Position numbers and translations under genes: made by a program. A stretch of DNA of 64,000 nucleotides, from NCBI RefSeq assembly GCF_040939455.1, contig NC_134119.1:10032501-10096500 (forward strand), read 5' to 3'. Shown in pieces: positions 1 to 12,850 of this stretch. The notes beneath the pieces are model-generated. The model searched no databases and had not been told where the DNA came from. It saw only the letters and a list, made by a program, of their open reading frames with translations. How positions within the stretch are numbered: position 1 is the stretch's first letter; the number at the start of each line of letters is the position of its first letter. This DNA is from Microcebus murinus (taxonomy: Eukaryota; Chordata; Mammalia; Primates; Cheirogaleidae).

Positions 1-1738
<1,738 letters not shown>

Positions 1739-1794
1739 ATGGGCAACAAATTTGGGAGATGGAAGCCACGGTGGACAAAGACAAGAGCCAGCCT
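1739..1794 (+). CDS. NFATC2: NFATC2 exon, Rel-homology C domain, 56 nt
   Basis: A short exon between a TTTTCCAG acceptor (1731-1738) and a GTAAGC donor at 1795. Its first two bases complete a D codon begun upstream. It then encodes GQQIWEMEATVDKDKSQP in phase 0 up to the donor. This is the strand of the IPT/TIG-type dimerisation domain that precedes NMLFVEIPEY in NFATc2, and the next exon (2188) starts exactly with that peptide in the same phase. It is too short to stand out as an open reading frame and was found by reading the sequence upstream of the 2188 exon. In the family this domain supports DNA-bound dimer contacts and the AP-1 composite complex. Confidence 0.95.
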
Positions 1795-2187
1795 GTAAGC
1801 ACACGGACAGGACGACTGTCAGCTGAGTGTCTGTGACCCCTGTCACCGTTCCTTCCTTCATGCTCTCTGTCCCTCTTTTCTTCCTCCCTTCGTCACAGTC
1901 CCCTGTGTTGAGGATCCAACAGGTGCTCCCTAAGTACATACCGAATTGATGACTGAATTAAACATCTACTGAGCACCAGGTCCTCTGATTCCTAACTGTG
2001 ACATCTTACTAACTTTGACAGAGTGGCCTTCCTTGCCATCATCGCTGAAAAGTTACATCCCCCGTAAATCCAGTTTCACCCATTGAACCTATGGAATGTG
2101 TCGAGATTCCCACTAGGGTGTGCTTAGGGTCTGAGTAGGAATCTAGACACGACTGCAGTTACGTTCATGACAACTCCTTCTTTCCAG
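1795..2187 (+). other. NFATC2: NFATC2 short intron (393 bp)
   Basis: Bounded by GTAAGC at 1795 and a CTTCTTTCCAG acceptor ending at 2187. No repeat was recognised. Both flanking exons are in phase 0, so retention would add an in-frame segment with early stops. Confidence 0.93.
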
Positions 2188-2314
2188 AACATGCTGTTTG
2201 TTGAGATCCCCGAATATCGGAACAAGCACATCCGCACGTCCGTGAAGGTGAACTTCTATGTCATCAATGGGAAAAGAAAACGGAGCCAGCCGCAGCACTT
2301 TACCTACCACCCAG
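2188..2314 (+). CDS. NFATC2: NFATC2 exon, end of RHR and basic NLS segment, 127 nt
   Basis: Encodes NMLFVEIPEY, RNKHIRTSVK, VNFYVINGKR and KRSQPQHFTYHP plus the first base of a V codon, between a TTTCCAG acceptor and a GTAAGG donor at 2315. This is the last beta-strand section of the Rel-homology C-terminal (IPT) domain. The KRKR basic cluster that follows matches a nuclear-localisation segment of NFAT1; in the family its exposure is controlled by calcineurin-dependent dephosphorylation elsewhere in the protein. The serine after HIRT differs from the proline I recall in human NFATc2. The open frame can be extended on both sides, but the splice sites and known protein define the real exon. Confidence 0.97.
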
Positions 2315-2824
2315 GTAAGGGGTTCCCTGGCTGCCCCTGTGGTGTGGAGGGGCGGCCGGGTGTGGGGCTTAGGACTCCGAGGTCTGCTCCTAGCGGGGCG
2401 CCCTTGGGCAGGTGACTCGATTTCTCTGAGCCTCAGTTTCCTCACCTGTCCTATGGCATCTTCTTTTTAAGAGATACAGAAATGCACATAAAATACTTAT
2501 CACAGTGCGTAGCAAGTTGCTGATGTCAATGCTATTAGCTATTATTGTTGGCATTAATATTTTCCTTTGTGGGGAGGGGGGACAGGAGAAAGGCACGTGT
2601 AGGCATGTGCAACAGAAGAGTGTTAGGACACTAAGCAGGTGACTCCTGTCCCTGTCTTGGATTTGATCATGGGGGAGTAAAAAGTGGCTGCACCCACAAA
2701 CCTGCAGAATCTTCAGTTGTCTCCACAGTGGCTCAAGTGGTGGCCAAGTGGAGTGAGTGGGCGGATGACAGCCCAGAGGGCTCGTTCTTGCGAAGTTGTA
2801 CAGCCCCAAGAAGAGTGATGAGTA

Positions 2825-2945
2825 CCATTTTTCATTCATTCATTTGTCCGGATAATATTTGAGTGCCAGGCACTGTTCTTGGCTTGTAGACACAGCAGCT
2901 AACACAACAGGTTAAAAATCCCTGCCCACAGGGGCCTGACATTCT
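2825..2945. repeat. L2-like LINE fragment
   Basis: Reads as the common mammalian motif TTCATTCATT...GTGCCAGGCACTGTTCT followed by a CCCTGCCC...ACATTCTAG tail, typical of old L2 pieces. A second related copy lies at 4015-4190. Borders are approximate. Confidence 0.55.
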
Positions 2946-3837
2946 AGCAGAGGGAATAGCACTGACATTGTTGATATATTGGATTATGATTAGGGCTGCA
3001 GAAAAGGTAGACAGGAATAGCCAGAGGGTGGTATAATTTTAAGTTAAAAAAAAATGCCTTTTGAGCACTCCTTGGGAGATAGACTGCCCACTTCCCAGGC
3101 TGAGAAAGACTTGCTGGCCACCTTTCCAAATTGGAAACCTGTAATTCGAGAACATCACCCGGGGTATAATTTCCGTCCTACGATGGTTTCGCACGGAGCC
3201 TGTGGGCTGCTGGGAGCGTTAGACCGAGGGGTACGTCTGGGTGGCCCGCCCTGGTGGGCTTGGCTTCAGGGGACTGCGTCCGCACAGGGGCCACCAGGCC
3301 GGGCCTTACATAACACGCTGTCGGGGCAGTGGCCGGGCCACTCAGGCCACTAACAGGACCCCAAACTAGGAGGAAATGGCTGAGAGGTTCTAGACTGCCG
3401 CTCGAGGATACCCTTGAACGGAGAGGTTTTCAGTGACGTCTTGTGGCACACTGTCCCGTCATCGGCGGCTTGTCTAACTGAGCCCAAGCAAGCCCTCCGT
3501 CCCCCGCTGGGCCAGGGACTGAGATGGCGGCCTTTGAATGGCATCTCAGGGAATGATTTCTGTGGTTGGAGCCCGACCTGCTAGGCCCCCTTACCTGCTC
3601 CGACCCCCGACACGTGGCGCCCCGTGCCCCCGTCACAGTCCCGCTGCCGACCCGCTTACTCCAGCGAGAAGGAAATTCATTCCTCAGCTCCTGGGGCCGG
3701 GAAAGCCCTGGTGAAGATGTTGGGGACGGACCCATTGTAGTGATTGGTGCTGGGCGGGGAGCGAGGAGTGGCAACGGCAAGCACGTGCACAGTAATAGTG
3801 ACGTTGACGGTAAGGCAGTAATGACAGCAGCAGCACA

Positions 3838-3968
3838 CATTGAGCGCTTACTGTGTGCCAGCCCCTGAGCTAAGTGCTTTGTACACGCATCTTATTTAAT
3901 CCTCCCAACGACTCCAGAAGGCATGATTGTTACTGCCAGGTAACAGATGGGGAAACTGAGGCCTGAGC
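3838..3968 (-). repeat. MIR/L2-type SINE-like fragment
   Basis: Reverse-orientation MIR signature: TTATTTAATCCTCCCAACGA, then a GTAACAGATGGGGAAACTGA segment. This matches the conserved MIR core and tail read backwards. Diverged and truncated. Confidence 0.6.
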
Positions 3969-4014
3969 CAGCAGCTCTGGTTCCCCCCAGTACTACAGAA
4001 CTGAGGAAGGGGAC

Positions 4015-4190
4015 AGCCACTACTTGGTCATTCCTTTGTCTGGAAAATACTTGAGTGCCCGTTATGTACCAGGTGCCGTTTTGGTCCCAGAGGCCCCAAA
4101 ACCAGACAGAAGTCCTCCCTGGAAACTGACCTTTTGAGGGCGGGTGTTATAAATAGTAAATAAGCACATAAAACACACGCAGCATTTCGG
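4015..4190. repeat. L2-like LINE fragment
   Basis: TCATTCCTTTGTCTGG...GAGTGCCCGTTATGTACCAGG, a diverged relative of the fragment at 2825-2945, ending in the AAATAAGCACATAAAA-type tail. Confidence 0.45.
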
Positions 4191-4330
4191 AAGCGGGCGA
4201 GTGGCGTGATGGAAACGCGGGGACAGGCGATGAGAGCCGCCAGGGAAGGGGGAGGTGGGAGGTATGGTCTCAGATCAAGCCTCCTCCTCTGAGCCCTCGC
4301 CTTGGAGAAGCAGGCTGCAAGCGCCCCGGG

Positions 4331-4341
4331 GCTGACTCAGC
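4331..4341. promoter_or_regulatory. MARE / AP-1 palindrome
   Basis: GCTGACTCAGC is an 11-bp perfect palindrome about the central C. It contains a consensus AP-1 site (TGACTCA) inside an extended MAF recognition element core. It lies 236 bp before the large coding exon, in GC-rich intronic DNA. Motif match only; binding is not shown. Confidence 0.4.
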
Positions 4342-4576
4342 CCTGCCGCCGCTTTCCAATGCTGGGAAACCCCTAATTCAAGATGAGCACCGCCAGGGTG
4401 ACATTTCTGACCTCAGACAGTTGCACGGGGACCTTTTGCCCCGGGCTCCTAAGCGACAGGGCCCAGCTGTTTGGTCCCACCCACTTGGGCTCCCAAAGCC
4501 CGCGGCTGTGCGCGAGTCGTCTGCACGTCCCGGCTCCCTGCGACGGGTGCGCCCGTGTGCTTCTCTCTCCCCGCAG

Positions 4577-5266
4577 TCCCCGCCATCAAGACGGAGCCCA
4601 CGGACGAGTACGACCCCACTCTGATCTGCAGCCCCGCCCACGGGGGCCCGGGGAGTCAGCCTTACTACCCACAGCACCCGATGGTGGCCGAGTCCCCCTC
4701 CTGCCTGGTGGCCACCATGGCTCCCTGCCAGCAGTTCCGCTCGGGGCTCTCGCCCCCTGACGCCCGCTACCAGCAGCAGAGCCCCGCGGCCGCCCTCTGC
4801 CAGCGTGCCAAGAGCCTGAGCCCCAGCCTGCTGGGCTACCAGCAGCCGGCCCTCATGGCTGCGCCCCTGTCCCTCGCGGACGCCCACCGCTCGGTGCTGG
4901 TGCACGCGGGCTCCCAGGGCCAGAGCTCGGCCCTGCTGCACCCCTCTCCCGCCAGCCAGCAGGCCGCGCCGGTGATCCACTACTCGCCCACCAGCCAGCA
5001 GCTGCGCTGCGGGGGCCACCAGGAGTTCCAGCACATCATGTACTGCGAGAACTTCCCGCCCGGCAACCCCAGGCCCGGCCCGCCCCCGGTCAGTCAAGGC
5101 CAGAGGCTGAGCCCCGGCTCCTACCCCACGGTCATTCAGCAGCAGAACGCCACCAGCCCCAGAGCCGCCAAAAACGGACCCCCGGTCAGCGACCAGAAGG
5201 AAGTGTTGCCCGCGGGAGTGACGATTAAACAGGAGCAGAACTTGGACCAGACCTACCTGGATGACG
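4577..5266 (+). CDS. NFATC2: NFATC2 exon, C-terminal transactivation domain, 690 nt
   Basis: The acceptor is CCCGCAG at 4570-4576 and the donor is GTAAGA at 5267. The exon encodes about 229 residues rich in P, S, Q and A, beginning VPAIKTEPTDEYDPTL and ending EQNLDQTYLDD plus one base. This is the NFATc2-specific C-terminal transactivation region. Two SUMO consensus tetrapeptides are intact: IKTE (4585-4596) and IKQE (5224-5235), matching the two sumoylated lysines known in human NFATc2. The exon is GC-rich with many CpGs, unlike the AT-rich final exon. A 352-codon open frame runs antisense across it and is a by-product of codon composition. The donor leaves a G that can pair in frame with either downstream exon. 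Confidence 0.98.
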
Positions 5267-8200
5267 GTAAGATGCGGGATTTTCCCATGCTGCGAGGTGG
5301 GCCCTGACGCATCCCCCCACCCCGGGACGTTCTTGTGTGGCCTGGGGGGTTCCTCAGCCTCCCTGGGCCTCGGTGTCCCCATTTTTAACTTAAGGGACTT
5401 GAATCTGACCTCGAGGGCCTCCCCCCCACCGTGCAAGAATGACTTCCCAGCAGGGGTTTTGGGGTGAGCAGCAGCAGTTTGGGGTGCCTCCCTACGACCA
5501 CGCCAGTGAAGGCAGCAGACGAGGGGGGCAGTGTCTCCAGGTCATGAACTGGGTCAGTCTCAACGCTTCCACTTGCTTCACCATTGCCAGATTTAGACCA
5601 AGGCCAAGAAAACAGAAAGGAAGGAAAGCTAACCTCCTTTCATTCCTGCACAGAAAACCCCGACTTTATCAGCCGTCCTTTGTGCGTGTGGGAGAGGGGA
5701 CGGGAAGGGAAGAAGGCGGCCCATTGAGAAGTGGCTCCTCGGAAGCACTTGCGGGCGGGCGGGCCGCGGGCGCTCCCCACCGGCCGAACAGAGGCGCACA
5801 TTGATGGGCGGGGACGGGGACTTCCGCAGTGGGGAGCCCAGCTGCTGGGGCGCCCGGGCAGGGGCAGGATGCAGAGGGGCTTTGTGCGCGGCTGTGGGTG
5901 CCGCGTTTGCTGGCAGAGCGCCCGGCCAGAGGGTGGGCCTGGCGGGCGGCTGTGGTGTGGCGCTGGACTGGGCGCCCAGGGAGGAAGGACCAGTCGTGTT
6001 GCTAAGACCCACCTGGGACCAGCCAGGTGCAGCTGAAGGTCGGGGGTGGGGAGGCAGAGCAGCCTTCCCTTGGGGGATCCAGGAAGCAGAAAGCAGGTGG
6101 CTGGAGAGTCTTAGCAGGAGAAGGAAACCCAAACCTCTGGCGGTCATCGCCGGCTCCAGCCTCACATTTCACGGGCAGTAGCATCTGATACACCCTGAAA
6201 TCTCGATGATTCAGGAAAATTAACTCTCAGGAACCCAGCCAAGGAGTAGGAAGTAAGGCAAAAGCTTCAAAACAGCCACAGTAGTTTTGGTAAAGACCAG
6301 GTATGACGTTTCAGACCCTTCGGTGCCAGGAAAATCCCTTGCTCCTTTCTCAGAGACTGTTGGTTTTTACTTTACATAAAACCTTGACCAGCCAGGTTAT
6401 CTGGGGGTCCTGCAACTTCTGGTAGTTTCCGTGCCCTCTCGCTGGTGAGACTGTCTATCGAAAATGTCCCCTAACCTCATCAGTGATCTCTCGGGCCACT
6501 TACTGGAGGGTCATCCTGGCCTTACAGGCTGCCCTCGGGGATTGTTGTGTGAATAATTGATCTGTTTGATCCTGAGTAATCCAACACAGGTGGAGCTGGC
6601 GTCACTGCTGTGTTTTAGGAGGGAGACCTGCATGGTCGTGCAGTCCATCCTCAAACGACGTGTGTGCACAGTGGTTGAGGTGAAGCCTCGGTGCTTGTTT
6701 TAAAAGAGGGTATCACATAGAGAGCTAGCGACTGCAGGACGCCAGTGCAGGGGAGCCGTGCACGTGGCCGTGACTGCACTCCCGTCCACGTGAGGGCTTG
6801 GGGTTGCAATGGAGACCAGGCGCTTTATAAATAAATGAGCGTGGGCGCAGGGGCAGATCGCTCTCCCCGGCTGACCCCGCCCGGCTGGCTTTGATCTCCA
6901 GGGCAAGAAACGCTCTGGCACCTCCCACCCCGCCCCTCGCCGGTGCCAACGGTGCGCGATGGGGGCCCCGGTTAGAGAACCAGCGTCCGAGAGGCCCGAG
7001 GTGGTCGGGACCCAGGCCCACAGGCGTGCTCGCCGCTCCCACACAAGCTCACGTTACAGAAAAGCAGCCCAGTGTGGGCGCCGTTTGGGCTCCTGAAGCC
7101 CTTTCTGAGCACAGGCAGGTCCAAGGTCGTGGTGACTGTGAGCTCTGGGCGGGGTCAAACATGAGTCAGCTCTAAGGATGTCCCAGAGAACCGAGCGTGG
7201 CAAAGTTTAAGTACATTCCTCATCACCCCAGCTCGTGGGATTTTAGGAGCTGTTCTCTGAAAGGAGGGAGGGTTCTGTGGCTTAAAAAGGTAAAAAAATA
7301 AAAAAAATAGATTACACCAAGTTTGTAAAAACATTGTTGCAGGACTTCTCAGAGCCTTCACTGTGCTAGTGGACATTGTGAATCTCTAAACCGAGGGAGG
7401 GTCGCCCTTCCCAGAATGACTTGATCACAGAGGGGAGAGTGCGTTGTTCCTTGTTGCGCCTTCCAGGGGGTGCTGTTCCCGTTGTGCCTTACTGCGCCCT
7501 GTGCTAGGGGAGCCCGGGACGGTGCAGCGGGGCTGGCCTGGAAGCCCCTCTCCCAATACTTGCCAGAAATAACACGAAGGAAACTGAGTCCTAGAGCCCA
7601 GCACTGCCCCGTCCCATGCGCCATGTTCAGGCTTCTCGATTCTCGGGCGTCATGTCCCTGGGGCCTGACGGGGCAGTGGAGTGATGTCTACCCGTGCGGC
7701 CCCGAGAGGCAGGGTTGTGCCGATGGTTAGTGTTCAGGGCTCGACCGGCCTTGACCCTGAGCCTGGGTCCGACGGGGAGGCCCCTCATGGCCTGTAGCGC
7801 CCAGCGGCACCCCCCAAACTGCATCGCCACTGTGGCCACCCGGAAGATGTAGGTGCAGCTCTGTCCCCCACTGCCGGGACGTCAGACCCTCGGGAGGGGC
7901 ATCCGGGGAACATCCATACACGCGTGCCCCACCGCCAGCTCTGTGCATGTGGGTCTGCGCTTCTTGGCGTGTCGTCACCTGTTTATTACCAACACGTAGA
8001 CTGCAGGGCCCCTGGCCCGGTTCTCTGATGTCTGGCTGGGAGACTTCCTGGGTGTTTAAGCTCCTTCTCTGTCCCTCTCATTGACCATTCCAAGGGAGTC
8101 TCTCCCCGACGACGCACGCGTGGCTGCCTGAAGCCCATGCTGAGCTCTGGCGTCCGGGCATTTCTGATTTGCCGTCTATTTCTTTGCCTTGGGATCCTGC

Positions 8201-8834
8201 CAAAGTAGGCTTTCCTTGGAAACTTCGTGAGAACTCGGCCTGTGTGTTTCGAGGGTCGAGGGAAAGTTCTGTGTCTGGAAAAGGAAGCGGCCGCCGGTGG
8301 GCATGGGTGCTTCCCTGTCTCGCACAAGTGCAAACAAATCCTCTTTGAAGTTGGCCCCGGGCCGCCCCCGCACCTGGTTATCGGTTCCGGCACCTGGGCC
8401 AGCGGTCAGGGCATCCGCCCGCTCGGTGCCGGCCGCCTGTGCTGTTCGCGGCCCTTCCCCGCCCGCGTTCCTGTACACGGACGCCGGCCGGCTCGCCCGT
8501 GTGTCTTGCAGCTCCAAACTGCTGCTGCTGCCCTCCGCTCCCAGCACTGGAGCCATCCTCAAAAAGCCCCTTGGAAATGGCAGGATAAGTGCTGTTCCAG
8601 GGCACGGCTGGCACCTCCCCGACCCCAAGCCTCGTGCTGCTCTGTCCCCGCAACTCAGGCACTTTCTCACGGTTCTCTGGGAGGAGGATTTGCACGCTGT
8701 CTCTTGTCTTCTCTCTGCTCTCCCGTCCCCCTTCTGTGCCGAGTCTCTTGCCCTGACGCCCCAGGTTGTGGCTGGGGGGCACCGACCACTCCTGGCCACG
8801 GCTGATCCCATGACCGAATCCTGGCTCACTGCAC

Positions 8835-8965
8835 CCTTCTCTGCTCCCCAGCCCTCCCTGTCCTTAACCCTCCTCTTCCCCCCATCCCTCTCTGCCCTTG
8901 ACCTCCCTGTCCTTGGCCCTTGACCTCTCTGTCCTTGTCCTTCCCTCCCTCCCTCTGTCCCCAGC
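8835..8965 (+). repeat. Pyrimidine-rich low-complexity tract with 22-bp duplication
   Basis: A C/T-rich block of CCTCCCTGTCCTT-type words. Two adjacent 22-bp units at 8895-8916 and 8917-8938 (CCCTTGACCTCCCTGTCCTT and CCCTTGACCTCTCTGTCCTT) form a small tandem duplication. Confidence 0.7.
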
Positions 8966-8984
8966 CTCCCTGCGTCTCACCTGC

Positions 8985-9435
8985 AAGTATTCTCTGGCTG
9001 CCAGCCCTGTGCCGGGACTTACGGATACACTGGTACACAGATCAAGCGGATCCCTTGCTCTCATGGAGCGTGCGTTGGGTCCAGGAGTTAGCATTTGAGG
9101 CAATAAGTAAGAAAGCGAATTCCAAGACAGCGATGAAAGCCACGTGGGGCATTGCATGAGATTAGGAGCTAGAGGTGGCCGGGCGGGGGCAGCGCCAGCC
9201 CCCTGGGATCGGGATGGAGCCAGCCTTGGGAAGACCTGCAGGGAGGGCGTTTCGGGGGTAGGGAACAGCAGGTGGCAGAGGCCGGGAGGTCACAGGGGTG
9301 GCCTCGCACTGGCAGGCTTTCAGCAGCAGTGTGGCGTGATTTGTTCTTTGGAAAGATCCCCATGGGGCTGCCTTTGGAACGTGGACTGTAGGGAGGCAGG
9401 AATTGGAAGGAGAGACGAGTTAATGTGCTGTTTCA
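8985..9435. repeat. L2-like LINE fragment
   Basis: GCCAGCCCTGTGCCGGGACTT...CCCTTGCTCTCATGGAGCG at the start and GGACTGTAGGGAGGCAGGAA near the end follow the order of segments seen in old L2-type repeats. The middle is diverged. Confidence 0.4.
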
Positions 9436-10129
9436 GGACAGCAAGAGGTTTCCTTTGTTTTAGACAAAGCCAGCTCCTGGGGGGGGGAGTGACTCGCAGG
9501 GCAGGAGCCTGGTGGGGGTGGCGCACTCCACGGTAGGTGTGCCCGTGTGTGTCCTTTCTCGAGTGCGGTTATTTAAAATGCAGCTACAGCTGCCGGAACG
9601 TGGTCAGCACGCCAGTCGCCCTACCACTTCCGTGGCGTAGAGCGCAGGGCGGCGGCGCGTCTCACCGCCCAGGGCTCGGGCGGGCGTCAGAGGTGTTGGG
9701 GAAAGTGGACTCAGACGTGACTTTCACCAAGGCCTTTGGTGACACATCCTCAGCCACCTCCAGGGTTCACTGGGGGCCATCTCACCACCGAATCCGCCAC
9801 GGCCTGGGGCAGCGCTGGCCCGGCAGCCTCAAGGCAGCCACAGGCGAGAGGACCGTAGGCGCAGGCCAGGGGCCCAGGACGCAAAGGAGATCTTTGACCC
9901 CGTTCTGGAAACATCCAGGGGGGAGAGGATGTGGTCTCATTGATGGCTGCAGCCCTGCCCGTGGCTGGCGAGGACAGCAGACGTGTGTAGGGGACAGGTC
10001 GCTGATGGGTGCAGGAAGAGCACACCGGGCTGCTCATTTGCGAGTCTGCTGCTGCTCTAGTCTTCCTATGAAGGGCTTAAAAATTATTCATCAACATACA
10101 TGGATAGAGTGAACTTGAGTGTTTTTGTC

Positions 10130-10640
10130 TATATTTAAATACTGAAACATGTGCGTATTTGGAATTCGGTAGTGCACTCTGTATTTCACAAGTGGGTCAC
10201 CACGTAACTACCACCCTGGTCACCCCAGAAGCCCCCTGTGTCCTTCTGTCCTTTCGACAAAGGTGACCACCGTCCTGCCTTCTAACCCCAGAGATTCATT
10301 TCGCCTTTTTGCACAAACACGAGTCATACCGTGGTCCCCTTCTGTGTCCGGCCTCTCTGTGTCAAGCACAGGTTTGTAAGATTCGTCCGTACTGTTGGGT
10401 ATGGTTGGGGTTCGTTCGTTTTCGTTGTAGCGGATTATTCCATTGAAGGAATTTCCTACAATCTCTTTATCTGTGTTCCCGTGGATGGACATTTGGGTGG
10501 TTTCCAGTTTTACGAATAAAGCTTTGTGAGCTTTCTCGAGCTCTTCTTTTGGTGCCCATAGCACAAGTTTCTGTTGAGCGTGTGGTCAGGAGCGGAGGCC
10601 CTGCCAGACAGTGTTCCAGAGTGGTTGTGCCAGTTTGTTT
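10130..10640. repeat. Old L1 (L1M-type) fragment
   Basis: Contains GATTATTCCATTGAAGGAA, then TGGATGGACATTTGGGTGGT and TTCCAGTTTTACGAATAAAG in the order found in the widespread old L1-derived segment. It ends in an AGTGGTTGTGCCAGTTT-like stretch. No coding potential remains. Confidence 0.55.
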
Positions 10641-11436
10641 TAGGTGTTGTTCCTTTTCTGTCCTCTGAGCTTGCCTCCAGCCCTCACTGTTATGGAGCGT
10701 CCGGTTATGAGGGATCTGAGCCACAGACCCGGGGGGCAAGGTGTCTGGGTGTCAGCTGCCCCGGCCCGTGCTTGGATCAGCTACTTCAACTCTCGGCACC
10801 TCCGTTTCCCCTCCCACAAAGACTCTTACCTCCCGAGTGGGTGCTCTCCAAAATGGCTAAAGATGCGTTAAGAGCTGAACTCAGAGTTGCGGCACAGGAC
10901 GTAAAAGCTGTTAAGCAATTCATCTTTACACCCTTAGTGGTGTGATGATGGTCGTAGCCCTGCTTCCCAGTGGTTCCTGGGGTGTCCTCTATAGCGTTAC
11001 TTTATTTTGGCCTTGTCTGTTTGACGAGAATACGTGAAAAATAGGGGAAAATCCCGAGAGAAGTGGCTGATCTGCAACTCACAGGGACGGGTTTTCGGGC
11101 AGCAAAGAAGCAGTCCGGACACCTGTTCACCTTGCAGCAAAAACAGTCCCACGTGTCACTTCGCACACGAAGGCCAGGTGGCAAGAAGAGCTTTCTCTCC
11201 ACCCTAGGCAGAGGGGCGCACTTGGAAGAGCTGAGCACACCACCTCCTCCAGGGAGGTGACGGCCTTGGGCAGCCCAGGCGGATTCAGCCCGGCCGCGTA
11301 GACGTGTGAGACGCAATGGTCAGCCCTCACGCATTTTCTTGTTTCTGTTTGGTTTTGTTTTTAGCTACCCCTTGACTTGTTCCCAGTTCTCAGTGTTTAC
11401 TCAGTGTGTCTCCATCAGACCTAAGATGCTAGCATT

Positions 11437-11632
11437 GGGTGTTGGCTCCACCACTGATGATGTGACCTTGTGCAAGTTACTGGCCTCTTTGTGCCTCAGT
11501 TTCCCCATCTGTAAAACAGTGATGGTCAGAGTTCCTCCCTTCACTGGGAATGAAATGAGTTGATGCACGTCATGTGTCCTGTGCTTGGTGCAAAGGAATC
11601 CTCGATAAATGTTAGCTGCTGTTTTTATTTGC
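11437..11632 (+). repeat. MIR SINE
   Basis: Nearly complete MIR core: GGCTCCACCACTGATGATGT, then GACCTTGTGCAAGTTACTGG, GCCTCAGTTTCCCCATCTGT, and a GATAAATGTTAGCTGCT end. Confidence 0.8.
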
Positions 11633-12654
11633 TTATGAATTTAGTGGCCTTGATTTCTGTGTTACATTTTTAGAATACATTTGTATAGGAGGAAAAAAGT
11701 TTGGCTGTTCTGATGGTTGGCAGTGGGCTCACTCGCCCTCGTGCCCTGCCTCTGCCACGTGGGTAGAAGTGGAGGCAGAGGCCAGGGCGCGGTCTGAGGT
11801 GCCCACCCCAGCCCCTCCTGGGGACTCCAGGTGTCTGCACATGGGAGATGCTGCCCTCCGCCCATGGTCGGCCGGCAACTCACTCGTGCGTCCCCTGCTG
11901 TGAGCTCCCCCACAGGGCGTGGCCCAGAGGCCCAGGTCCTGCTGGTTGTGCCACCAGCAGAGGGGCCAGGGTGTCCTGTGACAAGGCTGTTTCCCAGAAG
12001 TTGGACTTGTCCCTGTGTGAGCAACAGGCCAGTGGGGAGCGAGCAGAGACGCACCCTGCAAAACGCAGAGAGCAGAGGGAGGAGCCCAGGATGGAAAAGC
12101 ATTTTGTGACCAGCCCCACTCTGTCCAGCAGGCCAGGGCTCTTTCATGGGGGCGGCAGGGCCCGCAGGGAGCCCGTGACAAAGTGGCTCCTGCTCGGTGG
12201 CCATGCAGAGCCAGCGGAGAGCTGGGCCGCTGGGCCGGCCCCGGTGGGCGGAGCCTCCTGGTGCTCCCAGAGGGTGCGAGTGGGGGCTTCTCCGTTTCCA
12301 TGGGAACTGAGCAAGGTGCCTAGTGGCCCGGAGACTGTGGGCCCCCGGACAGCCTGACTTGGGCGTCCCAGTGCGAGTCTACATGGTATGCCAGAAACCG
12401 CTAGAAACTACCAGTGCCAACTTAAATTCACACGGCCACCTGTAATGGGCACCAACAAAGTGCCAGGCCCCTGCTGAGGGCTTTTGCCAGTGTTCTCTTT
12501 CATGTTCATTTTAAACTATACTTAAAACGTATTTTATATAGGCAATATGGTCATAGGTTCAGCAAAACCAATATAAAAAAGATAACCCAGCAAAAGTCTC
12601 GTTCCCACTCAAGCTCTGCCGACTGGTGCTGGTTTTTCTGTAGCCCTCCGGAAC

Positions 12655-12850
12655 AGTGTTTCTCAACCTGTTTTTCATTATTGTCACTCTTCCTACAACC
12701 CAGGGGCCTTGTTAGACTAATTTTTTCCCAATCACCACCCCATGTAATGTCGATATGGCAGATACTCGGTGTGTATGTTGCTGTCGGCCTCGGCAGGGCC
12801 ACACAGCGTTGTGATATGTAAGATTTTTTTCAGTCCCCCACCCCCAAAGA
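12655..12850. repeat. Possible hAT-type DNA transposon remnant
   Basis: Starts with CAGTGTTTCTCAACCTGTTT, a terminal sequence shared by several hAT-type nonautonomous elements, and continues as CCCC-rich and T-rich diverged sequence. The family is not assigned. Confidence 0.3.

Larger units (their letters stand above)
2315..4576 (+). other. NFATC2: NFATC2 intron (2.26 kb)
   Basis: Starts GTAAGG and ends CTCTCCCCGCAG. It contains two related L2-like pieces (2825-2945 and 4015-4190), a MIR-like piece (3838-3968) and a perfect GCTGACTCAGC palindrome (4331-4341). The stretch 2950-3830 looks unique, with no coding exon that I can support. Confidence 0.9.

Noticed and set aside
4378..5436. 352-codon open frame on the minus strand
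   Set aside because: It lies exactly opposite the NFATC2 transactivation exon. GC-rich codons of the real exon leave few stops on the other strand. The translation is low-complexity and matches no family I know.
8176..8829. 217-codon minus-strand frame, with 192- and 208-codon plus-strand frames over the same bases
   Set aside because: Equal-length frames on both strands in GC-rich intronic DNA indicate stop-codon scarcity, not coding.
11662..12357. Overlapping 169-190 codon frames on both strands
   Set aside because: Same reasoning: GC-rich, no domain, no splice context and no start context of note.
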